Of a stretch of 6,206 nt of DNA, positions 1 through 6,199 are shown piece after piece. The stretch spans positions 1 through 6,206 of the forward strand of contig CAUFXM010000021.1 of assembly GCA_959597175.1 (NCBI GenBank), written 5' to 3'. This stretch comes from an uncultured Methanomassiliicoccales archaeon. Its GTDB lineage: Archaea > Thermoplasmatota > Thermoplasmata > Methanomassiliicoccales > Methanomethylophilaceae. Under the pieces are notes generated by a model, which was not told the DNA's origin, made no database searches, and saw nothing but the letters and a program-made list of their open reading frames with translations. Within the stretch, counting starts at the first letter, position 1. Each line of letters begins with the position of its first letter. Made by a program: the position numbers and the translations under genes.

Positions 1-730
1 CGAGGATGGTGGCGACGAGCGTGTCATCGGCCTCGTCGACGTAGATTGTCATGTATGTCTCGCCGTTGATGACGAAGGCCATGGACTCGGCCTGGGACTC
101 CTCGTTGACATCGTCGTAGTCGATCTGGGCTCCGCTCAGGTCGGCTCCGGGGTAGGCCTTGATGATACCGTAGACCGGTGTTCCAGAGTAATCGTAGTAC
201 AGGCTGACGGTACCGTTGACGGTTCCGGCTCCGGCGCTGACCCCGAGCTCAGTGGGCTTGGAGCCGACTACCATGGTTCCGAGCACATACAGAGTACTGT
301 CATCGTTCTCGTCGGCGGCGACGATATCGATCGTGCCGTTGACCTCTGCGTAGACCACATAGACGTTTCCGTCCTCTGTGGCGGTCAGGACACCGTCGAT
401 GGCCGCTCCGGCGAGATTGACTTCTCCGCCCTCCACTGTGAGGGTTCCCTCCACTGACATGGCGGCGGTGCCAGAGCAGACGTCGATCAAATCCTCGGGG
501 CTTCTGAAGCTCGAAGAATCAACGGTTCCAGCGGACATAGCTGTAAGCATGGATCCGCTGGGGACGACGAGCTCGGCACCGTTGGCGATGACGAGACTGC
601 CTGTGTATCTCTCGGTATCGGTACCATTAACCAGAGTCATGTTGGCCACTATGAGGTAATCCCCAGCGGTGACGGTTCCGACGGAAACCGTGACGGTTCC
701 CTCAGCAATGATGCCGCTGAGCTCCATGCA
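1..730 (-). other. C-terminal visible region with the only two mature cysteines (residues 1824-2066)
   Basis: This part holds C1824 and C1908 and is otherwise again strand-rich, with G-T-V-T-V-S-V-G-T-V, L-V-I-A-N-G-A-E-L and L-T-V-E-G-G-E ladders up to about 1935. From about 1994 it becomes less repetitive, with tyrosines and acidic residues (SLYYDYSGTPVYGIIKAYPG, 1999-2018) and then AFVINGETYMTIYVDEADD (2041-2059). That change suggests the solenoid ends and a separate domain begins near the window edge. I cannot name it from the part seen. Confidence 0.45.
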
Positions 731-3700
731 GGCGGTGTCGACGCCCTCGACGGTCTCGGTGTGGACGTAGACATCGGCTCCGACGGCCCTGTTCATGACA
801 ATTTCAGACACGGAGTTGCCGTCTGCGTCCTGCATGACGACGGTACCGGTGAGCTCGGCATCATACGACTCGAGCTTGACCTCGTCGTTGAGGATGACCT
901 GGTTGAACCTGAAGGTGGTCTGTGCCTCGGTCTGGTCCTTGACACCGATGACGAACGGGTTCTGTGCGTCGGCTGTCTCGGGAGCGGTGAACTCCACGGA
1001 GTCGACGGTGATCTGTCCCTTGATGGTGATGTCGTAGTAGGAGCTGGCGGTCATGTCGACGTTCTCGCTGTCGGCTGCCGCGTGCATCACGGTGGACACC
1101 ACGTAGACGGGGTAGTTCTGCCTGTCGAAGGTCCTGTAGTAGTGGGCTCCGGCGATGTCGGAGACCGCACCGTAATTGCTCCTGGGGACGTAGATGTACC
1201 CGTCCTCGCCTGCGACGGCTACGGAGGCCTCGTAGTCCCCATCGGCATCCTGCGTGATGGTGAGTCCGGAGGACTGGCTGTAGAGAACGAGAGCTCCCTC
1301 AACGGTGAGGGTGACATCAGCGTCGGCATCGGCGTCGTTAGCGGTGACCTCCACTCTGTAGGTGTCGCTGGTCACGGTGGTCCCGGCAGGGATGGTCAGG
1401 CTCTCCTTGATGGTGACATCGTCGTTCAGGACGATCTCGGTCTCGCCCATCGCGATGGCGTTGGCGAGGGTGGTGTAGGTCCTGGCGGGGTCGGCGTCAA
1501 TCCTGACGTCGGCCGTGATTCCGTTGCCGCTGCTGGGCACGTAGCTGTCCCTGAAGTTCTCGAAGGTCAGGGTCCCGTTGACCACGATGGTACCGTCGGA
1601 TGCGGAGGAGTTTCCGTTCCTGACGACGATGCCGTCGTTCACGGTCACGGTGGCTCCCTCGGCGACCTCGACCTCTCCGCTGATGCGGACAGTGGAGTCG
1701 TCCGCTGTGGTGGCGGCATCGATGGCGGCGGCGAGCGTGGTGAACGTCTTTGTGACGTAGGCGGCGCTGTCGCCGGATGCGGCGGTGCTGATGTAGTAGT
1801 AGGCGGCGTTGATTGTACCGTTTCCGGAGATGGCGGCGTCGGCGTTCCTGACGTTGCTCCTGACGACGTTGATCTCGCCGGTGACGGTTACCTCCCCCTC
1901 GTTGGAGATGCTGGCTCCGTCGGCCACGTTGATGGTTCCGGAGACGGTGTACACATCGTCCGCCTGGTTGTCTCCGAGGCTGAGGGTCACACCGTTGGCG
2001 AGGTCCAGGGTCTGGGAGACGGTGAAGACCCCGCCCTGAGCGGTGTCGACTCCGATGGAGCCCGCGGTGATGCTGGTGTCGCCGGTGACGACGGATGCGC
2101 TTCCGGAGACGTCAAGGGCCATGGTCACTGTGATGGTGCGGGCGGTGTTGTCGGACTCGGAGGTCTCCGAGGCGGCGACGGTGACACCTGCGACGTTGGT
2201 CAGGGTGACTATGGCGGTCTCCTTGATGAGGGTCCAGTTCTGGGGCTCCTCGGTGGCGGTGACCGTGGTCAGGCTGAGAACTCCCTTCACGGAGGTGGCG
2301 GTGACCGAGGATCCGGCGTACATGCCGACGGTGGCTCCAGTCGCCGTTCCCGCGAACACGACGGATCCGAAGTTGGCAACAGCTCCGGACAGTGTTCCGT
2401 TGACGGTCATGGTGCCGTTGACAGTCATGTTGTCAGTGTCGTCGACAGATGCGTCCACGTTCAGGGTGCCGTTGACGACGAGAGATCCATCCACAGTCAT
2501 CTCGCCGGCGGACTTCACGTTGATGGTGGAGCCGTTGGCGACGGTAAGGGTGTAGCCCTCGTTCACGTTGATGGTTCCGTAGACGTTCAGAGTGGTCTGG
2601 CTGGCCATGTTGTAGTTGTTGCTGAAGTTGATGACCTTTCCGAATCCCACGTTGCTGAGCTCGGTGGAGGCACCGGTGATGTCGGTGACGTTGTTGGCCA
2701 GGTTGAGGATGGCATCATCATCGACGGTCACGTTCATGTAGATGTCGGAATCGTCGATTCCGAGGATTCCGTCGGGGGCAACGCTCATGGTGGCCTTGTT
2801 GAACGAGTTATACACGGTGGATCCGATGAACTCCAGCGTCACGTCGGCTCCAACGGACACGGCGATTTTGTTTCCGGCAGTGACACCATCGGCGGTGCCG
2901 AGGTAGATGGTCTTGTCCTGTACGGTGATGGTCTCGCCGGCGTAGTCGGTCTCGGTGAAGTCCAGGTCGCCGTTGACGTAGATGGTGGAGTAGTACTCCA
3001 GGGCGCTGATGAACTCGGACGGGTTGGTGACGGTGGTCTCGGACACGGTGATGAGGTTCACGGTGTCCTCGATCGTTCCCCTCACGTCGATGATCCCGTT
3101 CTTCTGGATGTTGACGGTTCCGGTTCCTCCGAGGGTGGCGTCCTCCTCGACTATGAAGCGGGCATCGGCGATGACATCGATGATTACCCCGGTGGCGATG
3201 GTCGTGTCTCCGCTGATGGTCACAGAGTCTACACGGATTGTACCGTTCCCAGTGATCTCCGCGTTCTCGAGAACGAGCTCCGAGAGGTCATCTGTGGTGT
3301 TGCCTCCAGAATCGGTGACGACGTTGTCCGCAATCTTCAGGGAGGATGTGGAGGTACCGTTGAAGACGATTGTACCGCTGATGACTACGGAACCCGCCTT
3401 GAAGGTCATTCCATCGGATCCACCGCTGACGTTGCTGATGACGATCGTGGAGCTGTCCTCTCCAGCGACGACGGTTCCGGATGTTATGGTCCCGTTGATG
3501 GTGACTACGTACTCGCCATCGTCGTCGATACTTCCGACAGCGGTCATGCCTGTTCCGGTGGCGTTGACGGTGACTCCGTTGATCTGGGCATCCTGGAACT
3601 CGCCCACGACGAGGTTGCCCTCATAGCTCACGAGTCCGTTGCCGGTGGTGGTCGCCGTTCCGACGTAAACGGTGACATCGGCGTCGGACTCGAGGTTGGT

Positions 3701-6199
3701 GATGTCCACGGGGTCGACGCTGACGATGGTGACCTCGGTGACTCCGGGGGTACCGATCTTCTCGTTTGCAGCCTCGACGGTGTTCACGATCTCTCCGGAC
3801 ACGGGGTCTTCCACGCTGACCTTGAACAGGTTGCCGGTGGTGGTCACGTTGCCGTAGAGGTAGATCTGGTTGTTGGCGACCTGCTGGGGCACACCGCTGT
3901 AGACCATGATTTGGGTGGTACCAGCGTAGGTGAAGCTGTTCTGGACGATGAGGACACCGTTGTTGGTCATCTCGCCCTCGGCGATTGTGATATCCTGCAC
4001 GAGAACGGTGGCATTCTGTTTAATGGTGAAGCTTCCCTCGATGGAAGGAATCTCGACGTTACCGCTGAAGACAAGCTTATCGGCAGTGACATTTCCCTCG
4101 ACGACAGACCCGTTGAAGTTGATGTTGCTGGAAGAGAGATCTGACGCGATGTTCTGCGCACCCACAGTAAGTGTGCTGCCTGCATAGATCCCTACGATTG
4201 TCTTCCCGGTGAGTCCAGTGGGAGTATCCACGGTGATCTCAAGGGTTCCGTCCCCGGTGACCTTCATGTCGCCAGTGTTGTTCTTGATAGCGGCGAACAC
4301 GCTGCCGGTGTTGTTATTGAAATAGTATGTGATTGCATCGGCCGGGATGGTGATGGTGTTCTCTCCGATCAGTTCAACCTCGGTGATGTTGGCCTTGTAG
4401 TAGAAGTACATCGATCCCTTGTAGTTGTTCAGCGTGAGTTTGCCGTTGACGAACGTCCATTCACCAGTTGTTCCCTTTCCACTAGTGACGGTTCCACTCT
4501 GGAGCGCATCGTAGCTGTCGGCATCGACGGTTTCTGTGGCGCCTGTGGTGTCGATGGCGGTGTCGACGACAGCATTGGCAGCGGTCTCATAGGCACCCAC
4601 GATGGCCGCATTGTCCTGTCCGTTGACCTGTCCTGCGATGTACAGGGACCCTGCATCGTTGGATCCTGCAGAGGTTTCGCCCTCGACGGTAATCGTTCCG
4701 GCAAGGTTGACAGTGGTTCCATTGGGGATGGTGAGGCTTCCGCCATTGGAGATCGTCAGATCCTCGATTGTGATGCTGTTGTTCCCATCAGCGACCTCCA
4801 CGATGGTGAGGGTTCCAGTGTTGTCGGTGGATCCGATGACATCCCCGCCGATGGTGACCTCGCCAGATGCGGTGAAGGACACATTCTGGGAGGCGTCAAT
4901 GGTTCCGCTGATGATGATGGACCCGCCCTGGATGGTGGTTCCCTCCGTTCCTCCTGTGAGGTTCTCGAATTCCACAGAGGATCCGTTGGCCGTCACCTTC
5001 CCGTTGAGGGTCATGCCTATCGGGATGAAGATAGAGGAATCGGTAGAGAGTGTGATCCCTCCGGTCAGGTTGTAGACCTTGGAGTAGCTCTCGGTAGCAC
5101 TGCTGTTGAGGTCCTGGAAGATCAGGGTCTCGGCGGGGGCGTTAAATGTTATCGCCGCCTCCATGGTGGGCGATGTGGTTCCAGTGTCCCACGGGTTAGT
5201 GTTCTTGTTCTGAGTAATTCCGAGGAGGAACACCGCATCGACGTCGGAGGTTACGTTGAGGGTAACCTGGCGGAGGACGACGTTCGTTCCGCCGTCAGTG
5301 CCGGTAGCGTCGGAGAGAGCTCCAGGGGTCACGAGAGCCTTGGATCCCTCGGCGAGGCTGTTGATAGTGATACTGACAACCTTGTTCTCTCCCCTGTTTC
5401 CAGCTGAGATGAGTCCATATCCAGTCTCTCCTTCATAGGAGTAGCCGCCGTTGGCGATAACGGCGTTGTCCACAGTGATGGTGGAGTTCTCGGTGATTCC
5501 GTTGATCCCACCGGCGATGAGTTCGCCTATGGAGCCGCCGTTAACATCGACGACGGTTGTCCCGACGTAGGTGTATCCGAAGATTCCTCCAGCTACCGCG
5601 ACACTGATCGATCCGCCGTTGATGGTAACTGTAGCATTTGCTGTGTAGTTCCAGGTTTTGACTCCGTCCTCTGTACTAGAATCGCCTTTATATACTGCGG
5701 AATCGGAACCAGCGTAGCCGCCTCCTGATACACGGTTGATGGAACCTCCGTTGACGGTAACACTCGCGTTTGTAACGTCAGCGTCGTAGAGTCCTCCTCC
5801 AATGAGGTTCTTCACGACACCACTGTTTATGGTAATAGAAGACGAGGTCACATCGACACTAAGAGATCCTCCCACGACGACAGTGTTCGAATCGGAATCG
5901 GTGATATAAGTACCAGTAGCGGTGGATATCTCAGTCACACCGCTCTCGTTCTCTTCAATAACGACAGGAACGCCGTTGGCAAAGACATACTTCCAACCGT
6001 CATTTCCTGTCGCGACATCGACGCCGGTGTCATTGACATTCTTTCCACTATCGTCTGTTCCATAATCGAACGATGTGGAATTGTCGGCATCCGACTCGGA
6101 AGGCAGGACAACTGCCAGCGCGCACACGACCATCGCGAAGACGGCTATGGCGGCAAGCAGTTTGGTCTGCCTCCCTTCTGTTTTCACGTTCTGTAGCAT
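1..6199 (-). CDS. Giant secreted adhesin-like repeat protein, 3' end beyond window (at least 2066 aa)
   Basis: One uninterrupted minus-strand frame runs from the ATG at 6199 to the left edge; the stop lies outside, so total length is unknown. This start places a basic N-terminus directly before a hydrophobic stretch. The frame stays open through the 7 upstream bases, so an earlier start cannot be strictly excluded. After the signal peptide the protein is Thr/Val/Gly/Asn/Ile/Asp-rich, with short strands separated by V-N-G-T/S or A-N-G-S turns, typical of a right-handed beta-helix. It has 23 Arg, five Trp (69, 184, 337, 581, 1322) and three Cys (26, 1824, 1908). No catalytic motif is recognisable. 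By analogy with methanogen adhesin-like proteins it probably acts at or outside the cell surface, perhaps binding host or microbial glycans; that role is inference. Any anchor or sorting domain would lie beyond the window. Other possibilities are a polysaccharide-active beta-helix enzyme or a structural surface layer protein. Confidence 0.93.
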   Translation of the reverse strand, partial: MLQNVKTEGRQTKLLAAIAVFAMVVCALAVVLPSESDADNSTSFDYGTDDSGKNVNDTGVDVATGNDGWKYVFANGVPVVIEENESGVTEISTATGTYITDSDSNTVVVGGSLSVDVTSSSITINSGVVKNLIGGGLYDADVTNASVTVNGGSINRVSGGGYAGSDSAVYKGDSSTEDGVKTWNYTANATVTINGGSISVAVAGGIFGYTYVGTTVVDVNGGSIGELIAGGINGITENSTITVDNAVIANGGYSYEGETGYGLISAGNRGENKVVSITINSLAEGSKALVTPGALSDATGTDGGTNVVLRQVTLNVTSDVDAVFLLGITQNKNTNPWDTGTTSPTMEAAITFNAPAETLIFQDLNSSATESYSKVYNLTGGITLSTDSSIFIPIGMTLNGKVTANGSSVEFENLTGGTEGTTIQGGSIIISGTIDASQNVSFTASGEVTIGGDVIGSTDNTGTLTIVEVADGNNSITIEDLTISNGGSLTIPNGTTVNLAGTITVEGETSAGSNDAGSLYIAGQVNGQDNAAIVGAYETAANAVVDTAIDTTGATETVDADSYDALQSGTVTSGKGTTGEWTFVNGKLTLNNYKGSMYFYYKANITEVELIGENTITIPADAITYYFNNNTGSVFAAIKNNTGDMKVTGDGTLEITVDTPTGLTGKTIVGIYAGSTLTVGAQNIASDLSSSNINFNGSVVEGNVTADKLVFSGNVEIPSIEGSFTIKQNATVLVQDITIAEGEMTNNGVLIVQNSFTYAGTTQIMVYSGVPQQVANNQIYLYGNVTTTGNLFKVSVEDPVSGEIVNTVEAANEKIGTPGVTEVTIVSVDPVDITNLESDADVTVYVGTATTTGNGLVSYEGNLVVGEFQDAQINGVTVNATGTGMTAVGSIDDDGEYVVTINGTITSGTVVAGEDSSTIVISNVSGGSDGMTFKAGSVVISGTIVFNGTSTSSLKIADNVVTDSGGNTTDDLSELVLENAEITGNGTIRVDSVTISGDTTIATGVIIDVIADARFIVEEDATLGGTGTVNIQKNGIIDVRGTIEDTVNLITVSETTVTNPSEFISALEYYSTIYVNGDLDFTETDYAGETITVQDKTIYLGTADGVTAGNKIAVSVGADVTLEFIGSTVYNSFNKATMSVAPDGILGIDDSDIYMNVTVDDDAILNLANNVTDITGASTELSNVGFGKVINFSNNYNMASQTTLNVYGTINVNEGYTLTVANGSTINVKSAGEMTVDGSLVVNGTLNVDASVDDTDNMTVNGTMTVNGTLSGAVANFGSVVFAGTATGATVGMYAGSSVTATSVKGVLSLTTVTATEEPQNWTLIKETAIVTLTNVAGVTVAASETSESDNTARTITVTMALDVSGSASVVTGDTSITAGSIGVDTAQGGVFTVSQTLDLANGVTLSLGDNQADDVYTVSGTINVADGASISNEGEVTVTGEINVVRSNVRNADAAISGNGTINAAYYYISTAASGDSAAYVTKTFTTLAAAIDAATTADDSTVRISGEVEVAEGATVTVNDGIVVRNGNSSASDGTIVVNGTLTFENFRDSYVPSSGNGITADVRIDADPARTYTTLANAIAMGETEIVLNDDVTIKESLTIPAGTTVTSDTYRVEVTANDADADADVTLTVEGALVLYSQSSGLTITQDADGDYEASVAVAGEDGYIYVPRSNYGAVSDIAGAHYYRTFDRQNYPVYVVSTVMHAAADSENVDMTASSYYDITIKGQITVDSVEFTAPETADAQNPFVIGVKDQTEAQTTFRFNQVILNDEVKLESYDAELTGTVVMQDADGNSVSEIVMNRAVGADVYVHTETVEGVDTACMELSGIIAEGTVTVSVGTVTAGDYLIVANMTLVNGTDTERYTGSLVIANGAELVVPSGSMLTAMSAGTVDSSSFRSPEDLIDVCSGTAAMSVEGTLTVEGGEVNLAGAAIDGVLTATEDGNVYVVYAEVNGTIDIVAADENDDSTLYVLGTMVVGSKPTELGVSAGAGTVNGTVSLYYDYSGTPVYGIIKAYPGADLSGAQIDYDDVNEESQAESMAFVINGETYMTIYVDEADDTLVATIL
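1364..1483 (-). repeat. T-L-A-N-A-I module, copy 2 (residues 1573-1612)
   Basis: RTYTTLANAIAMGETEIVL (1573-1591) followed by NDDVTIKESLTIPAGTTVT (1592-1610). It has the same order as copy 1: aromatic-T-T-L-A-x-A-I helix, a strand pair with an acidic turn, then a small-residue turn and T-V. It is shorter in the linker between helix and first strand (G-E against A-A-T-T-A-D-D-S). A run of alternating Asp and Ala (1621-1628) follows shortly after. Confidence 0.6.
1622..1750 (-). repeat. T-L-A-A-A-I module, copy 1 (residues 1484-1526)
   Basis: KTFTTLAAAIDAATTADD (1484-1501) should form a short helix, followed by STVRISGEVEVAEGATVTV (1502-1520) as strand-turn-strand. It is preceded by a Tyr triplet (1467-1469), I-S-T-A-A-S-G-D and Y-V-T. 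It matches copy 2, 89 residues downstream, at 7 of the first 10 residues. Modules of this shape (aromatic-x-T-L-x-x-A-I helix, then an I-x-I-x-x-x-V strand and a turn like x-G-x-T-V) are frequent in gut microbial surface proteins, where I take them to start a new beta-helix section. Confidence 0.6.
2375..2587 (-). repeat. N-G-T ladder (residues 1205-1275)
   Basis: This is the most regular repeat stretch: NVYGTINV (1205-1212), ANGSTINV (1221-1228), VDGSLVVNGTLNV (1236-1248) and MTVNGTMTVNGTL (1258-1270). The unit is hydrophobic-x-V-N-G-T/S-hydrophobic with a 6-residue minimum period. Each unit places one short strand before and after a beta turn. Several turns are also N-glycosylation sequons (N1222, N1243, N1261, N1267). 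Confidence 0.65.
2393..2428 (-). repeat. 18-bp tandem duplication encoding M-T-V-N-G-T twice
   Basis: Two adjacent 18-base units, 2411-2428 and 2393-2410, encode M-T-V-N-G-T twice. They differ at three third-codon positions (ACT/ACC, GGC/GGA, ACC/ACA), so the protein repeat is exact while the DNA has drifted silently. This looks like a fairly recent in-frame duplication, perhaps by replication slippage, with the amino acids then conserved. Confidence 0.8.
2915..3061 (-). other. Probable helix-capping or re-initiation module (residues 1047-1095)
   Basis: The sequence reads VNLITVSETTVTNPSEFISA then LEYYSTIYVNGDLDFTETD. A short amphipathic helix (P-S-E-F-I-S-A-L-E-Y-Y, about 1060-1070) breaks the Thr/Val ladder and is followed directly by I-Y-V-N-G-D-L-D-F. 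In secreted beta-helix proteins a short helix followed by a strand-turn-strand often caps the start of a new helix, so I read this as a boundary between two solenoid domains. It resembles the two later T-L-A-x-A-I modules in layout (helix, then I/V-x-V-N/S-G-x-V/L), though identity is low. Confidence 0.4.
4142..4528 (-). other. Trp/Tyr-bearing module (residues about 558-686), possible carbohydrate-binding beta-helix unit
   Basis: This segment differs from the plain ladder. It starts with V-D-A-D-S-Y-D-A-L, then GEWTFVNGKLTLNNYKG (579-595), an aromatic run YFYYKANIT (598-606), ELIGENTITIP (609-619), then VTGDGTLEITVD (647-658) and VGIYAGSTLTV (669-679). The order W-x-F-x-N-G-x-L-T-L, L-x-G-x-N-T-I, V-T-G-D-G-T-L, G-I-Y-A is one I associate with beta-helical carbohydrate-binding modules (Cthe_2159-like, DUF4353) of bacterial surface proteins. 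That is resemblance from memory, not a confirmed assignment. The exposed aromatics (W581, Y593, Y598, F599, Y600, Y601) would suit sugar stacking. Confidence 0.4.
4565..5062 (-). other. Beta-strand ladder segment (residues about 380-545)
   Basis: This stretch is a regular alternation of short strands and turns, for example IISGTIDASQNVSFTASG (429-446), TGTLTIVEVADG (461-472) and GSLTIPNGTTVNLAGTITVE (487-506). Polar turns with N-G-T, N-L-T or G-G follow every 8 to 15 residues, as expected for irregular beta-helix coils. I see no metal site or catalytic Asp/Arg cluster of pectate lyase type; no Arg occurs anywhere between residues 310 and 989. Probably a structural stalk. Boundaries are approximate because similar ladder sequence continues on both sides. 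Confidence 0.55.
5498..5848 (-). repeat. N-terminal Gly-rich N-G-G-S-I protein repeats (residues 118-234)
   Basis: Four related units are visible: ITINSGVVKNLIGGGLYD (122-139), VTVNGGSINRVSGGGYAG (147-164), VTINGGSISVAVAGGIFG (191-208) and VDVNGGSIGELIAGGING (217-234). The shared pattern is alternating hydrophobic/Thr residues, N-[GS]-G, a short hydrophobic strand, then a Gly-Gly pair. The key Asn residues are N125, N150, N194 and N220, spaced 25, 44 and 26 residues; the longer gap holds a polar insertion around 165-190. A weaker fifth unit (ITVDNAVIANGGY, 241-253) may follow. Each unit is likely one or two rungs of a Gly-rich solenoid. The sub-repeats are diverged at DNA level, so this is an old duplication. 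Nothing else in the visible protein matches this Gly-Gly pattern. Confidence 0.75.
6086..6199 (-). other. Sec-type signal peptide coding segment (residues 1 to about 38)
   Basis: The N-terminus has a polar basic n-region (MLQNVKTEGRQTK, with K6, R10, K13), a hydrophobic core at residues 14-32 (LLAAIAVFAMVVCALAVVL), and then P-S-E-S-D-A. Cleavage is plausible after A38, before the acidic, Asn- and Ser-rich mature start, but the exact site is a guess. C26 lies inside the core and is not followed by a lipobox-like context, so a lipoprotein is unlikely. Uncleaved retention as an N-terminal membrane anchor is an alternative. No twin arginine is present, so export should be by Sec rather than Tat. 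Confidence 0.85.

Noticed and set aside
378..659. Plus-strand open frame of 93 codons
   Set aside because: Out-of-register shadow within the signal-bearing minus gene, Ser/Thr/Pro/Val-rich without domain features.
2043..2555. Plus-strand open frame of 170 codons, and similar ones at 3009-3626 and 4602-5075
   Set aside because: All share the same low-complexity V/T/S/P composition produced by reading the repetitive gene in another antisense frame; they sit entirely inside the real coding frame.
761..4144. Plus-strand open frame of 1127 codons, Gly/Val/Asp-rich
   Set aside because: It is the in-register antisense of the minus-strand gene. Its ATG has no signal peptide or recognisable domain after it, and its composition (G, V, D, H) is what antisense of Thr/Val/Ile/Asn/Ala codons gives. 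Its openness follows from the absence of TTA, CTA and TCA in the real gene.
4429..4746. Minus-strand open frame of 105 codons, and others at 3967-4185, 5329-5511 and 5593-5802
   Set aside because: They overlap the long minus gene in shifted frames, are Ser/Pro/Arg-rich, and have no support beyond being open.
5498..5848. CRISPR-like or IS-like repetition suggested by recurring short words such as ccgttgacggt
   Set aside because: The words recur in codon phase with irregular spacing and encode V-N-G turns; there are no constant repeats with unique spacers, no terminal inverted repeats and no transposase.
1..6199. Polymorphic pectate lyase or other polysaccharide lyase enzyme
   Set aside because: The beta-helix pattern fits, but I see no catalytic Arg/Asp/Lys cluster and Arg is almost absent from the first half, so an enzymatic call is not supported.
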